DNA from: Echinometra lucunter
Taxonomy: Eukaryota > Echinodermata > Echinoidea > Camarodonta > Echinometridae
Direction: 5' to 3'
Assembly: GCA_029962745.1 (NCBI GenBank)
Contig: CM057152.1
Coordinates: forward strand, 28,239,361 to 28,303,360
DNA: 64,000 nt
The notes beneath the pieces are model-generated. The model had not been told where the DNA came from. It ran no database searches and saw nothing but the letters and a program-made list of their open reading frames with translations. Numbering within the stretch: position 1 is the first letter of the stretch; each line of letters begins with the position of its first letter. Of the stretch, positions 31,393-42,378 are shown one piece after another. A program made the translations under genes and the position numbers.

Positions 31393-31520
31393 CATACATA
31401 TGTGTGAGGGTGTGTCTGTGTGTGTGTGTGTGTCTGTGTACAAATAGTAGCCGTGGGTTCATCTCCGCTTGGTCGTCTTGCCCCCCCCCCCCCAATCCGG
31501 AAAATGGATCGACGCCTCTG
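29992..31520. mobile_element. hAT-type non-autonomous element, 1.53 kb, perfect 8-bp TSD
   Basis: Termini CAGAGGCGTCGATCC (29992-30006) and GGATCGACGCCTCTG (31506-31520) are exact inverses; flanked by GTATATAG (29984-29991 and 31521-31528). The interior holds six blocks of CTCGCTCGCTTCGCTCGC-like sequence (about 30230, 30490, 30665, 30916, 31070, 31240), poly-G/C tracts, a purine tract and (TA)n. No transposase found. Confidence 0.92.
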
Positions 31521-32395
31521 GTATATAGGTAGAATTAAAGAATAATCTAACATAGCTGTTTTCCAGATCGCTTTCTCCATTTCTCTCTCGCTCTCTCTCT
31601 TTTTTAAAGAAAATTCAAGGAGGGGCGGCTATCTCGGCCTCGGCCATCTGGATCTGCCATTTCACATGGTACTTCTCAATAAAAGCTCGAGTTACAGGCA
31701 AGATTTTTGGTATTAGCAAGGTAGTGCAGAGTTAAATTTCATCAACTTGCATCCTGAAGTATGGAGATGAACAAGCATGCAATCACTCGTACTCTTGAAA
31801 CGTTAACCGAAATTTCTTTATGTTGGTGATCAAGGTGAAAGATGAATGAAATCTATATGATATATCTATTTATTTTCATTTCAGCCGTTATAACAATTCA
31901 TTTTACATAATTTGATTCCAGTCCCTCTAAATTCCTAAATTCATCAGCCCTATCAATGACCATTCTTACAAAATATCGAAAATGATTATTCTAACAAGTT
32001 GCTCCATAATGGTCATACCCATCCAAACCATAATTTTCTTTTAGGAACAATGTCCACAATGAATCGGTACAGACTAACCTACCTATTAAGGACGAGTTTT
32101 CTCGTTTAGTTAACATTCATGTATCCTCGAAGAACGAATTGTAGGGAAGACTGCAAAATGAATTATGACAGAAAATTCAAGAGTGCAGTACTCTACTTTT
32201 GTGGATTTGGCCTGTAAACTTAAGTTTTCTTTTCAGAAATTTCTCGAGTTTAACCCATGGGTCGTTATCTCAATAACGACAAAGTTTGTTTGATAAGATG
32301 TCAACATACAAGGTAGCTGTAGTTTGGGCATGTTTATTCGGGCAACTCCCCCTCCTGAATGTCAACAGTGTTTTATCATTATGCAACGTATCCGA

Positions 32396-32403
32396 TATAA
32401 AAG
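32396..32403 (+). promoter_or_regulatory. TATA box of the GH1 gene
   Basis: TATAAAAG lies 103-110 bp upstream of the GH1 ATG, which would put transcription start near 32425 and leave an untranslated leader of roughly 80 nt. About 100 bp further upstream are a GATA-type site (TGATAAGA, around 32290-32297), a forkhead-like TTGTTTG just before it, and a perfect inverted repeat (GTCGTTAT, 4 bp, ATAACGAC, about 32261-32280). Site function is inference. Confidence 0.6.
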
Positions 32404-32505
32404 CTCAAAGCTGTATCAAACCTAATCCACAACCCCATTTTAGTCTACCCAGGGCTTCTTCAAGGTAATTTCAATCAACTTATATGGTTTGCGGAGTAAT
32501 CAAAC

Positions 32506-35500
32506 ATGGCAAAAAGTAATAAAATGGCAAAGAGCAGCCTCTTCATCATCTTAACTCTAATTTCTCTGCATCTCGCCAGCGGGCAATATTCTTACCCTGA
32601 CGTATTCAACGACCCCGATCGCGATACTTTGATTACGGGGAAGTTCCCAGACGACTTCGCATGGGGATCGGCGACCTCGGCCTACCAGGTCGAAGGCGGT
32701 TGGGACGAGGACGGCAAGGGCGAGAGCATCTGGGACAGGTTTTCTCACAATGGCCGGATCTACAATAACCAAAATGGCGATGTGGCATGTGATAGCTACC
32801 ACAAGTACCCCGAAGACGTCCAGATGGTGAAGGCAATCGGGCTTTCGCATTACCGCTTCTCCATTTCTTGGCCTCGCATCTTACCCCTGGGGACCCTCGC
32901 CGGCGGAATCAACCAGGCCGGCCTGGACTACTATACAAACCTGATCGATGAACTCCTAGCCAACGACATCGAGCCTGTGGTCACGCTCTATCACTGGGAT
33001 CTTCCACAGGTCTTGCAAGACGACTACCGCGGATGGGAGAACGACACATTGGCCGATTTGTTCAACGACTACGCTAACATTTGCTTTCAGGAGTATGCCT
33101 CTAAGGTAACATATAAAAATGGATGTAGGCCTATATACGCTATCCATATAACTAAATTATTTTTACCGTCATATTTCTTTCGGGGGGGGGGGATGATAAT
33201 TAATAAAAAAGAACTTGATGATGTCGGCACTTTTCAATTTTGGACATGCTCTACCTTCTGCCTTCTCGACACTTTCCCTCCTGATAAAGAGTAGAAGACC
33301 ATTTGGGGGTTAATTTCATTTTGAATAAAATTGAAACTTGATTAGTTTGAAAAACTTTATTTTATTGTATTTCATTTCTTTCTATCTTTCTTTCTTTGTT
33401 GGGAGGGTGGTTAAACCTTTGGGAAATTGAGGTCCGACGTTCCCATGAAAATAAAAAATAATGTAGCCATTTCTTGGACTAAAATCAGTTGATTTTTAAT
33501 TCCCTTCCAAACGCATCTCCAACAACTGTGTACATGCAAGGAGGATAGCTAATGTTTCAGCAGCTTACTATTTAAAGTAACTGAATTAGGAATATATTTT
33601 TCTACCGTACATGTTTAAGCTGGACATATTCCATTGAATAAAACCAAATGGATATATTTAATGCCTTAATCTTTTCTAGGTTGCCATATTGAGGGTAACA
33701 TATATCATACCAAACTTAAAGTTTTCAACCTATTGTATATAAAATTCATAAGCATAACAAATATAAATCGTTGGATAATAATAATAATAATAATAATAAC
33801 ACGTATCCACCAAACAGGGCTCAGTTAGGCTATAGCTACCAACTCAAGTTCTCACAGTATTCAAGGAATTCTTTCCCGCCGGTACCCATTTAAACTTCTT
33901 GTGCGGAGAGTGGAAAATGTAGATTAATGTCTTGCCAAAGGACATTAATGCTGCGGTGGTTTTCCAACCCCGGAGTGTGAACCACGAGGTCCACTGATCC
34001 ACAACACCTCTACAACACCTTATTATTATATTACTATAAGTATTATTATTACTATTATTATTTATATTGACAATGTAGTGAACATAATAGACGACACTGA
34101 TCTCAGTAATATCAAAACTTTATGTAGAGATGGAGGAAGAAAGAGATAGATAGAGAGATAGATAGAGAGAGAGAGAGAGAGATATAGATGGAGAGGGAAA
34201 GAGGGGAAATCTAGGAATTGAGAGGTAGAAATAAAGAGAGAGAGAGGGAGAGAGAGGGAGAGAGAGGGATAGAGAGACAGAGAGATAGAAGAGAGAGAGA
34301 ACTAAGGGGAAGGTGAGAGGAAATGAGTAAATTTATGCTTCAAACTTCCTGTCAGTGACTGGCCGCTTGGGAGATGTTTAGCAAACACCATCAACTTATT
34401 TGTATTGTCGACGAAGCATTGTTGATTTATGGGAGCGAGGATGCTAAGGCATGTTAAACTATATCCTTCAAAGATATATCAGAAAGAAAGATTTTTCATT
34501 AAAAGTCGAATTTGCAATAAATCAACATTGCTCTTCAGAGGATTATGCTCCTCTCATGAAAATAAAATGTTCGACATTACCGTTTTTGTTTGTTTTCGTT
34601 TTTACATAAGACAATACAAAACAAGTCTAATACAATGTAACCTTTCATGTCTCGTATTTTTTCATACAGATAAATCCCATTACACTAGTCTGACGTGTTA
34701 TCAAGTTCAAGGTTTAAGTTTGCACCTTCATAAAAGCATTATCATCAATGATAATGCGAACGTGCCACTGAAATTTTCCTGATTTTTTTATTGCTTTTGT
34801 GCCAGGTTAAAATCTGGATCACATTCAACGAGCCTTACGTGGTGACCTGGCTTGGTTACGGGATAGGGGTGTTCGCCCCTGGTGTGTATAGCCCTGGCTA
34901 CGCCCCTTACCGTGCCGCCCACACCATAATCAAAGCCCATGCCAAGGCCTACAACACCTACCGGGCCAACTACTACCCGCAGTATGGCGGAAAAGTCTCC
35001 ATTACCCTCAGTACCGACTTTGGAATGCCAGAGTTCCCCGACAAAGAAGTGGACGTAGCAGCTGCCGATAGATACATGCAGTTCACCGCGGGATGGTGTG
35101 TATTTGATCCCTATTCCCGAAGCCGAAATCCCCCCCCCCCCGCCATAATCAGGACAAAGGACTTTTTTTTTTTCTTCTTCTGTCTAAGCGAACTTGTACC
35201 CCTGCTTTTCACAGTGGCGAGGTATAATGAGTTATGACCGTCGAACTGGCTCCGAAATCGTAGGGAAAGGGGAATCGTTCTTGCTAGATTGATGATAATA
35301 ATGGATGAAGAAAACCACAAATATGATATGGGGGCGGTCATGAAAGGTTCGCATAATCTCTTTTCACATTCCCTTCCCCTGCACTCTTCTCTTTTTAAAG
35401 TTGTATATATGTTTTCTTTTCCTCCTTTTCCTCTCTTTATCTTACGTAAATAGAGGCCAGGAGGTAGAGAGGGCACGTACTAGTACCCCATGGTCCCCGT

Positions 35501-37791
35501 AGCTACGCCATCGTTCAAATATGTTCATGCTCTTGTTTATTATTTTTCATGTGACCATTGTTTCCAAGGTTTGCCCACCCGATCCTCAAGAACGGCGATT
35601 ACCCCGATGTGATGAAGTGGCAGGTCGGCAACAAGAGTCAGGAGCAGGGTCTGGCCGAGTCCCGCCTGCCAGTGTTCACGGAGGAGGAGAAGCAATACAT
35701 CAAGGGAACCGGAGACTTCTTTGGACTGAACAGCTACACCACGACAGTGTGCAGGCACCGCGTTGAGGATGCAGGAGACCCCAACTACGAGGGTGACCAG
35801 GTAAGTCAGGGAATCGGTTCTAATTATTTAGTAATTATGCCCACTGAGCATGGTGCCTCATCAACTTACCAACACAGGGATGCATCAGCAACTGGTGGTT
35901 TTATGATGCCATGACCGTGTGCCACGGGCTTAAGAGACTCACTGGCCTAAGGCCATATTAACAAATGTTGATAAACTAATACATTAGTCATTAGTCGAGT
36001 TGTTAATCATTTATTAGCTACACTGTGGTGCAGGATTATCGTTTTACAAAAGTATCAGCAAAAGTCTCAAGAAAGTGACTTCGAGATAGTCTTCGAGAAT
36101 GTCTTTGCCGCATTATAGAAGATAAAAGGACAATCTTCCCAAACTCTTCCGTGTACCAAACTGCCTTGCATGTTGTACTTTTTTCCTTACTCTTGTAGGA
36201 CGTTTACCGCTACCAACCCGACAACTGGCCCACATCTGGTTCTGACTGGCTCCGACCCGTTCCATGGGGTTTGAGAGGCCTCTTAAACTGGTTGAAGAAC
36301 GAGTACGACAACATTCCCATCTACATCACCGAGAACGGTGTTTCTACTCCTGATGAATTCAACCTGGACGATGACACCAGGACAACCTTTTACAACGCTT
36401 ACCTCAATGAAGCCCTGAAAGGTAACTGCTAGAGGATTGCCCAGGAAACAGTTCCAGGATCATCTGGCTCTGCATTTGTTTAATTTTAAGAAATGAAAAC
36501 TTGTCTGGACGCACAAACGATGTGCTCAGCATTGCAGATGATATATTTTGAAACAGAAATTATGTTATGAAATGTTGATGCTCTCAGGTAACCGAACAAA
36601 TTTTGGATAATTCCTAATAAGTCAAACACGAAGAAACATTGGGTTGACCGTGACAAGCAACTTCTTTACACGTGCCCGGCCCCGATATATTGATTAAGAG
36701 CAGGGGGCAGGAGGAAGGGCTACCGTCCCCCTATGATTTTTCAAGTGACTAAAAAAGAGAGAGAGAGAGAAAAAAAAAGAGGAGAAGGAAGAAAGAATAA
36801 TATGGGAAAAGAGAGGGTTGGATCATGTAACTATATAATACTCCTTTTTTTCATTTAAAACGTAAATAAACTCACCTATATGAGTCATCTTGCCCGCCTA
36901 TCAAAATACCCTGGCGCCGCCCCTGATTAAGAGACCTCGAGGACGCAGTTGCTATCACCGTGTTTCATAGCACCTTCGGACAAATTTGGTTATGAATAAT
37001 GTGCGGTTTTAAAAAGTCTCTTTATGTTTGTCATTCAGTAGGCTCGACGATATTCCCCCAATGGCTGCTTTTAATTTGGCAAAATGGGCGTGGCATTGCA
37101 TAAAGGGTTTCCTCACGAAAAACTACAAGCAAAGCACGCTCTATGCTTGTTTTCACAACTATGAACATTCTTATTGTCCTATCGAAATGAGGCAATCATT
37201 TCTCTTCCCAGTAAATGATAAGAATATTTTATAAATTGGAAGATTCGGTGTCTTTCTTGTTTGTAAGAAATGCTCGTCACCCCTCTCGGCAAATCTCATA
37301 AGGGCTCTTTTCAACATTTTTGTCGGCAGTTAGAAATATATGAGAATTTCGTTTTTCTTTTCTTTAAAAAAAAACAAACCCTTTTTGACAAATACTGTGT
37401 GGCAAATCTAACGTTACGCTGTCACTTTCTCCATTAAGCAGAATTACACGCGTCTCTTTCACACGAACATAAATTTCTTTCTGTATGTCTCTTTAACGTC
37501 ATATTTTTTCTCTGTTTCCCTTTGCTAGCTTACAAGGAAGACGGTGTGAACCTTGTCGGCTACTTCGCCTGGTCACTGATGGACAACTTTGAGTGGACTT
37601 CGGGTTACAGCCAGCGCTTTGGGCTCCATTACGTAGACTTCGACGACCCCGACAGACCCCGAACGCAGAAAAACTCTGCCAAGTGGCTGACGGGAATCGT
37701 AGCCGATAACGGATTTTCGGCGGCGCCGCGCCTTCAAGGCGCAACGTTTGTCGTCTGTCTGTTTGCATTGGTTTATAAATTGTTCGTTTGA
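32506..37791 (+). CDS. Glycoside hydrolase family 1 (lactase-like beta-glucosidase), complete, 535 aa
   Basis: Retaining GH1 enzymes hydrolyse beta-glucosides, galactosides or fucosides. Exons: 32506-33105, 34806-35095, 35569-35800, 36199-36421, 37529-37791; all joints keep frame and have GT-AG borders. Order: signal peptide (residues 1-26, hydrophobic [10 protein letters not shown], likely cut after ASG), then a single GH1 barrel. Visible active-site elements: substrate-binding Q61 (SAYQVEGG), H163 (YHWD), acid/base E209 (TFNEP), nucleophile E419 (ITENG) and the WSLMDNFEW aglycone wall at 463-471. The ATG has A at -3 and G at +4; a second Met at residue 7 could also serve. The C-terminus is small residues, then basic R, then a hydrophobic run ending ALVYKLFV, as in GPI-anchor signals. 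Length fits a single-domain animal GH1, unlike multi-domain lactase-phlorizin hydrolase. Intron 4 carries a 225-bp MITE. Role, inferred: digestive or cell-surface beta-glycosidase; the exact substrate cannot be read. Confidence 0.96.
33106..34805 (+). other. GH1 intron 1 (1.7 kb)
   Basis: Starts GTAACA, ends GTGCCAG. Holds a short (TAA)n run near 33775-33800, an AT-rich stretch, and a 160-bp impure (GA)n tract at about 34135-34310. No coding signal was seen; the short open frames here are not supported by splice sites. Confidence 0.7.
34135..34312. repeat. Impure (GA)n in GH1 intron 1
   Basis: GA dinucleotides broken by GATA and GGGA units; about 175 bp of pure purine on one strand apart from a few T. 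Confidence 0.85.
36701..36925. mobile_element. hAT-type MITE in GH1 intron 4, 225 bp, perfect 8-bp TSD
   Basis: CAGGGGGCAGG at the left, GGCGCCGCCCCTG at the right; flanked by ATTAAGAG (36693-36700 and 36926-36933). Interior: TATGATTTTTCAAGTGAC, (GA)n, GAGAGGGTTGGATCATGTAA, TTAAAACGTAAATAAACTCA. Confidence 0.9.
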
Positions 37792-37812
37792 ATAATATCA
37801 ATGTACTTTCGT

Positions 37813-37818
37813 AATAAA
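37813..37818 (+). promoter_or_regulatory. Polyadenylation signal of the GH1 gene
   Basis: A canonical AATAAA lies 22 bp after the TGA stop of the GH1 reading frame, giving a very short 3' untranslated region if used. Confidence 0.6.
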
Positions 37819-38655
37819 GTAAATTATAGTAATGTACTCCTGTAGATTTCTGCCACGTTTTAGTTAAAAGAATGCATGCAAATCCTAACTTATAAAGTAT
37901 TGACCAAAATAATAAATGTCACTTTTATTTTTCATCCCAGTGCCTATCTTTTAAAGAGTTGCAATAAAATTTAGACTGATTGCAAGTCCAAGATTCAATT
38001 ACAAAATTACTTTCACCCTTCTCTTTAGTACGGAGTTGCCACTTAATTCAAGTTGCAATAAAATGACCTAGTACAACTGTTAAGAAGACAATGCTCTGAG
38101 TCCCCGACCTATATATTCACATGAAGCCATTTTCTGAGAAACATGCGGACGTTAACTCATATACACAAAGTTAACGCCCACTTTGCTGCAGGAAGAAAAA
38201 TGCATTCAAGCAGTTTATGTACATTATGCCGTCATTAATAATAATGATAATTAAGAGGTGATCTGTCGTAGATAACAGACCACCTAATAATACATGCATA
38301 TACGGTATTATCAAGATGTTTACACTCCAAGATGTTTTTATTTATCCGCTTTAACAAAGGAAATGAAATATGCCGTTTATAGTCATACTGCATTAGTTCA
38401 TCTCGCCATCGCCTTTGACAACAGGCAACTGGAAATTGCCGCTCTACGGGGGAGGGGGAAGAAGGTATGATTGCTCCGTATCCTTCTATTTACCAATAGC
38501 GCAACTACATAAATTTGGTAGTCGTGGGAAAATTAAAATGTATATAATGTTTCCAGTACGTTATTTTGTCATGGAATCTGTTGTTTTAATTGCAGTCAAT
38601 AATCTAATCAAGTCATTTCTCGTCAGGGGGGAGATCGACAAAGATGCTGAGGAAA

Positions 38656-38714
<59 letters not shown>

Positions 38715-39429
38715 AGAGGAGAGAGAGAGAGGAGAGGAGAGAGAGAGAGAGAGAGAGAAAAAGAGAGAGAGAGAGAGAGAGAGCGAAAACAGAAAGGGGA
38801 GGGGAGAATAAGCTATCTGTAACTAATAAGCTACTAGATAAATTCATTTGCCACAACATCACACCTAGAGAGTACAGAAGTCCAGGGCGGCGCTAGAGAA
38901 GTAAATGTCAACGAAAAAAATGTTTTGAAATGTAGAAAATGTGCATATGAGACCACAAGAAAGCTTATAGGCCTGCAAGATGTTCCTGGAAATAAGAAAG
39001 AAAGAAACAAAGTTAATATCTATAGTGCAGAAGCGAAACATTAATTAATAATAGAGTAAAGTACCTGAACGAGAAAATGTTGAAACCAGCGTTTCGCAGA
39101 CCAGCAGAAAGCTCATTATACTGAAGTATGAATTTATGGGTAAATTGCTTTAAGAACTAACATTATAATGACAGAAGGCTCATTTCTTGTCTCTCACATG
39201 CCATCGAAAACGTGATAAATGTCACATACATGACCGATTTCAGACAGCTTGAATAATAATTTCCGGAAATCAACTGCCGTTTGAAAAGAGACGGCTGTTT
39301 CACGACAGGGTTCATACACGATTTAAGAAGAGAAGTAATGTCATTATTTAAAGCTGAACGATAACAACATCTTGAAGTATTTCATTTTCAAGTACGTTGC
39401 GCTTGTGGTCTTTGCGATGCTACTCCCAA
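37819..39429. other. Intergenic spacer between GH1 and the duplication
   Basis: AT-rich, with the (GA)n tract at 38655-38790 and a fragment like a hAT-type terminus (CCAGGGCGGCGCTAGAG, 38882-38898) without a partner. No gene seen. Confidence 0.6.
38655..38790. repeat. (GA)n microsatellite
   Basis: About 130 bp of GA with GGA interruptions, between the GH1 gene and the kinase duplication. Other shorter (GA)n runs: 23479-23502, 48490-48524 (CT), 55996-56032. Confidence 0.9.
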
Positions 39430-39479
39430 TTTAAGGGTGCATTTGTTAACAATAAAGCTAATTTACATCTATTAATATA

Positions 39480-41680
39480 AGAGTGAAAAAGAAAATGTTG
39501 AAAGCTTGTATCGTGAATCAGCAAAGAGCTTACAGGCTGTCCCTGAAAAAATGAGAAATCCAAGTTTATGTAAAACTGTTCAGCAATTCAAAACCGATAG
39601 TTTATGGAAGTGCATGTTTATATTTTTCAACATTGCACCGTATACAAAATTTCAAAGTATGTACAGAGCCCCACCCCGCTCTGCACCGTAATGGACTACC
39701 TCGAATGAACAAATATTCCATCTCCGAATATCTGGAAATAAGTCCAACTCACATGAATGTGAAAAAAGCTCAGGAGTTTGCAGGGCATGCTTTTAATGAT
39801 TTTTTTTTTATCATCCTATTTTGGGGGGCGCGTTTGCTATCGATCACCTGCAAGCGTGCACTGAAACATTGAGTAGATTATTGTTTTTAAAACAGAAGTG
39901 TTTATATACTTCAGAACTGCAAAGTATTTGTTTGTAATATGTACAGAGCCCCAACCCGCTCTGCACCGTGATGGACTACCTTCGATTGAACGATTATTGC
40001 ATCTCCGAACATCTGGAAATAAGTGTAACTTTCATGAATGTGAAAAAAGCTCAGGAGTTTGCAGGGCATGCTTTTAATGTTTTTTTTTTTTTTTATCATA
40101 CTATTTTGGGGGGCGCGTTTGTTATCGATCACCTGCAAGCGTGCACTGAAACATTTAGTAGATTATTGTTTTTAAAAACAGAAGTGTTTATATACTTCGG
40201 AAATGACAAAGTATTTGTTTGTAATATGTACAGAGCCCCCACCTCGCTCTGCACCGTGATGGACTACCTTCGAATGAACGATTATTCCACCTCCGAATAT
40301 CTGGAAATAAGTGTAACTTTCATGAATGTGAAAAAGCTCATTGAGCAAGCTTTTTATCATGCTATATGCAGTTTGGGGTGCGTTTGCTATTAACTGATAG
40401 TTTGAAAGCGTGCGCTGAAACGTTGAATTGATTATTGTTTAAAAACAGAAGTGCATTTATCACCAAAAAAAAAAAAAAAAAAGTTCGGAACTGACAAAGT
40501 ATTTTTTGTGATATGTACAGAGCCCTACCCCGCTCTGCACCGTGATGGACTACCTTCCATTTTATGGCGATTGTTCCATCTCCGAATGTTTGAAATTAAC
40601 ATGATTTGTATACTTTAAAATCTTTCGGTTTTAAGCTTGCCGTGTTTGTGCTCAGTTACTATGCTACTTCTGTTTTAAGGTGGCTCCTGCTATATAGAAA
40701 TCGAGTTAATTTCTTCTATAGTGCAGAAGCAATGCATCTATATAAGAGAGAGAAGTAACTGAACGACAGAATGCAGAAAGCTTGTATCGTACACCAGCAG
40801 AAAGCTCATTATACAGGCTATGCCTGGAAAAGAAAAAGAAGAAAAATCCAAGTTTATGAGGGAGCTTACAGAGCTCCTTCCCACACTGCACCTTCGATTG
40901 AACGATTATTCCATCTCCGAATATCTGAAAATAAGTGTAACTTTCATGAATGTGAAAAAATATCATTCAAAGCTTGCAGGTTGCAGGGAATGTGCTCTTT
41001 ATCATGTTATATACCATTTGGGGTGTGTTTGCTGTCGTTCACTTGCAAGCACTGAAACATCGAGTTGATTATTGTTTTTTTTTTTAATAATAGAAAAGTG
41101 TTTCTAGTGTTCGCATAAACTGCCACAATTTTTTTTTTGTAATATGTACAGAGCCCCACCCCGCTCTGCACCGTGATGGACTACCTTCGATTAAGCGTAA
41201 CTTATTTCCATTATACAGGCTATGCCTGGAAAAGAAAAAGAAGAAGAATCCAAGTTTATGAGTAAGCTTACAGAGCTCCATCCCGCACTGCACCTTCGAT
41301 TGAACGATTATTCCATCTCCGAATGTCTGAAAATAAGTGTAACTTTCATGAATGTGAAAAAATATCATTCAAAGCTTGCAGGTTGCAGGGAATGTGCTCT
41401 TTATCATGTTATATACCATTCGGGTGTGTTTGCTGTCGTTCACTTGCAAGCACTGAAACATCGAGTTGATTATTGTTTTTGTTTTTGTTTTTGTTTTTGT
41501 TTGTTTTGTTTGTTTTCTTTACAGAAAAATTGTTTCTATTGTTCGCATAAGCTGCCAAAATATTTTTTTGTTATATGTACAGAGCCCCACCCCGCTCTGC
41601 ACCGTGATGGACTACCTTCGATTAAGCGATTGTTCCATCTCCGAATGTGAAATAAACATAATTTGTATGCTTCAAAATCA
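39480..41680. repeat. ~285-bp tandem repeat array in copy A
   Basis: Units are marked by GTACAGAGCCCC followed by ACCCCGCTCTGCACCGTGAT. Full markers begin at 39661, 39941, 40228, 40515, 41147 and 41577; diverged versions lie near 40866 and 41268. Each unit continues with CCATCTCCGAATATCTG and AACTTTCATGAATGTGAAAA. Open frames here are short and not conserved between units, so this is non-coding satellite-like DNA. Confidence 0.85.
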
Positions 41681-42069
41681 CTTCAGATTTAAGCTTGCCG
41701 TGTTTGTGCTCATCATGAGAGTGCATTTGCCAGCAATCACTTTAATTTTTTTTCTTTGCCGACACCAAAAACGGTAATACACATGTACTACTAACTTATG
41801 GCTTTCATTTTGAAAGAAATAGGTTTATTGTTTTCACGACGGATCAAAACTGATTGAATGTAGGTTTGTTGAAGTTTTTCTCGGTGCTTATGATACCAAA
41901 CTTTGGGTTACATCTTACATTTTTCAAAAAAAATAAATCCGTGTAAAAGTTTTGTTGTCCTTTTAAAATCAAATGTTATCGGTGCTTTGTATCTTCCACA
42001 TTCAAAATAACATATTCACAAACATCTTGAATAAGATGCAAAAGATTAAGAACTATTTATAAATACTTA

Positions 42070-42378
42070 CCTAGACACTGTATTTCGAAAAGATGTTATT
42101 AAACGCCATCTCTATTTCAAAAACATATACTGATAGAATAATCGAAAGTTTAGAAGAATGATCAGTTTTAGAATGATGAGTGATTTTCCGCAATTTTTTT
42201 TTCATAGTTGCTAACCCATGATAAAGAAAAAAAATTACTTAACCTCAAAAGAATGTAATGAATGTTTGTATTTCTTTTAATGATTTTGCCTCCCCACTTT
42301 TTTTTTGGGAGAGGGGGTGGTAATGAGAGAAAGAGAGTGCGACATGTAACATCTTTTCGAATACAGTGCCTTTCTAGG
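42070..42378. repeat. ~28-bp inverted repeat spanning the kinase A 3' flank
   Basis: CCTAGACACTGTATTTCGAA to GATGTTA (42070-42098) is the inverse of TAACATCTTTTCGAATACAG to TCTAGG (42347-42378). The right arm includes the kinase TAG stop codon. The same pair exists in copy B (about 49873-49901 and 50156-50187). Confidence 0.7.

Larger units (their letters stand above)
25796..32395. other. Intergenic region upstream of GH1
   Basis: Apart from two hAT-type elements I see no supported gene. Frames of 60-110 codons (for example minus strand near 27134-26802) lack splice support and family matches. AT-rich from 27.5 to 29.9 kb, with a poly-C tract at 29574-29586. Confidence 0.55.

Noticed and set aside
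33106..33294. Continuation of the GH1 first exon into the frame after residue 200
   Set aside because: The GH1 alignment breaks at a clear GTAACA donor, and KIWITFNEP resumes at the acceptor before 34806.
38415..38822. 135-codon frame with Glu-Arg runs
   Set aside because: Caused by the (GA)n tract; nothing conserved on either side.
39506..41777. Series of 60-140-codon frames across the ~285-bp array
   Set aside because: Frames shift between units and are interrupted by T runs; repeated words are conserved at DNA level without a common frame.
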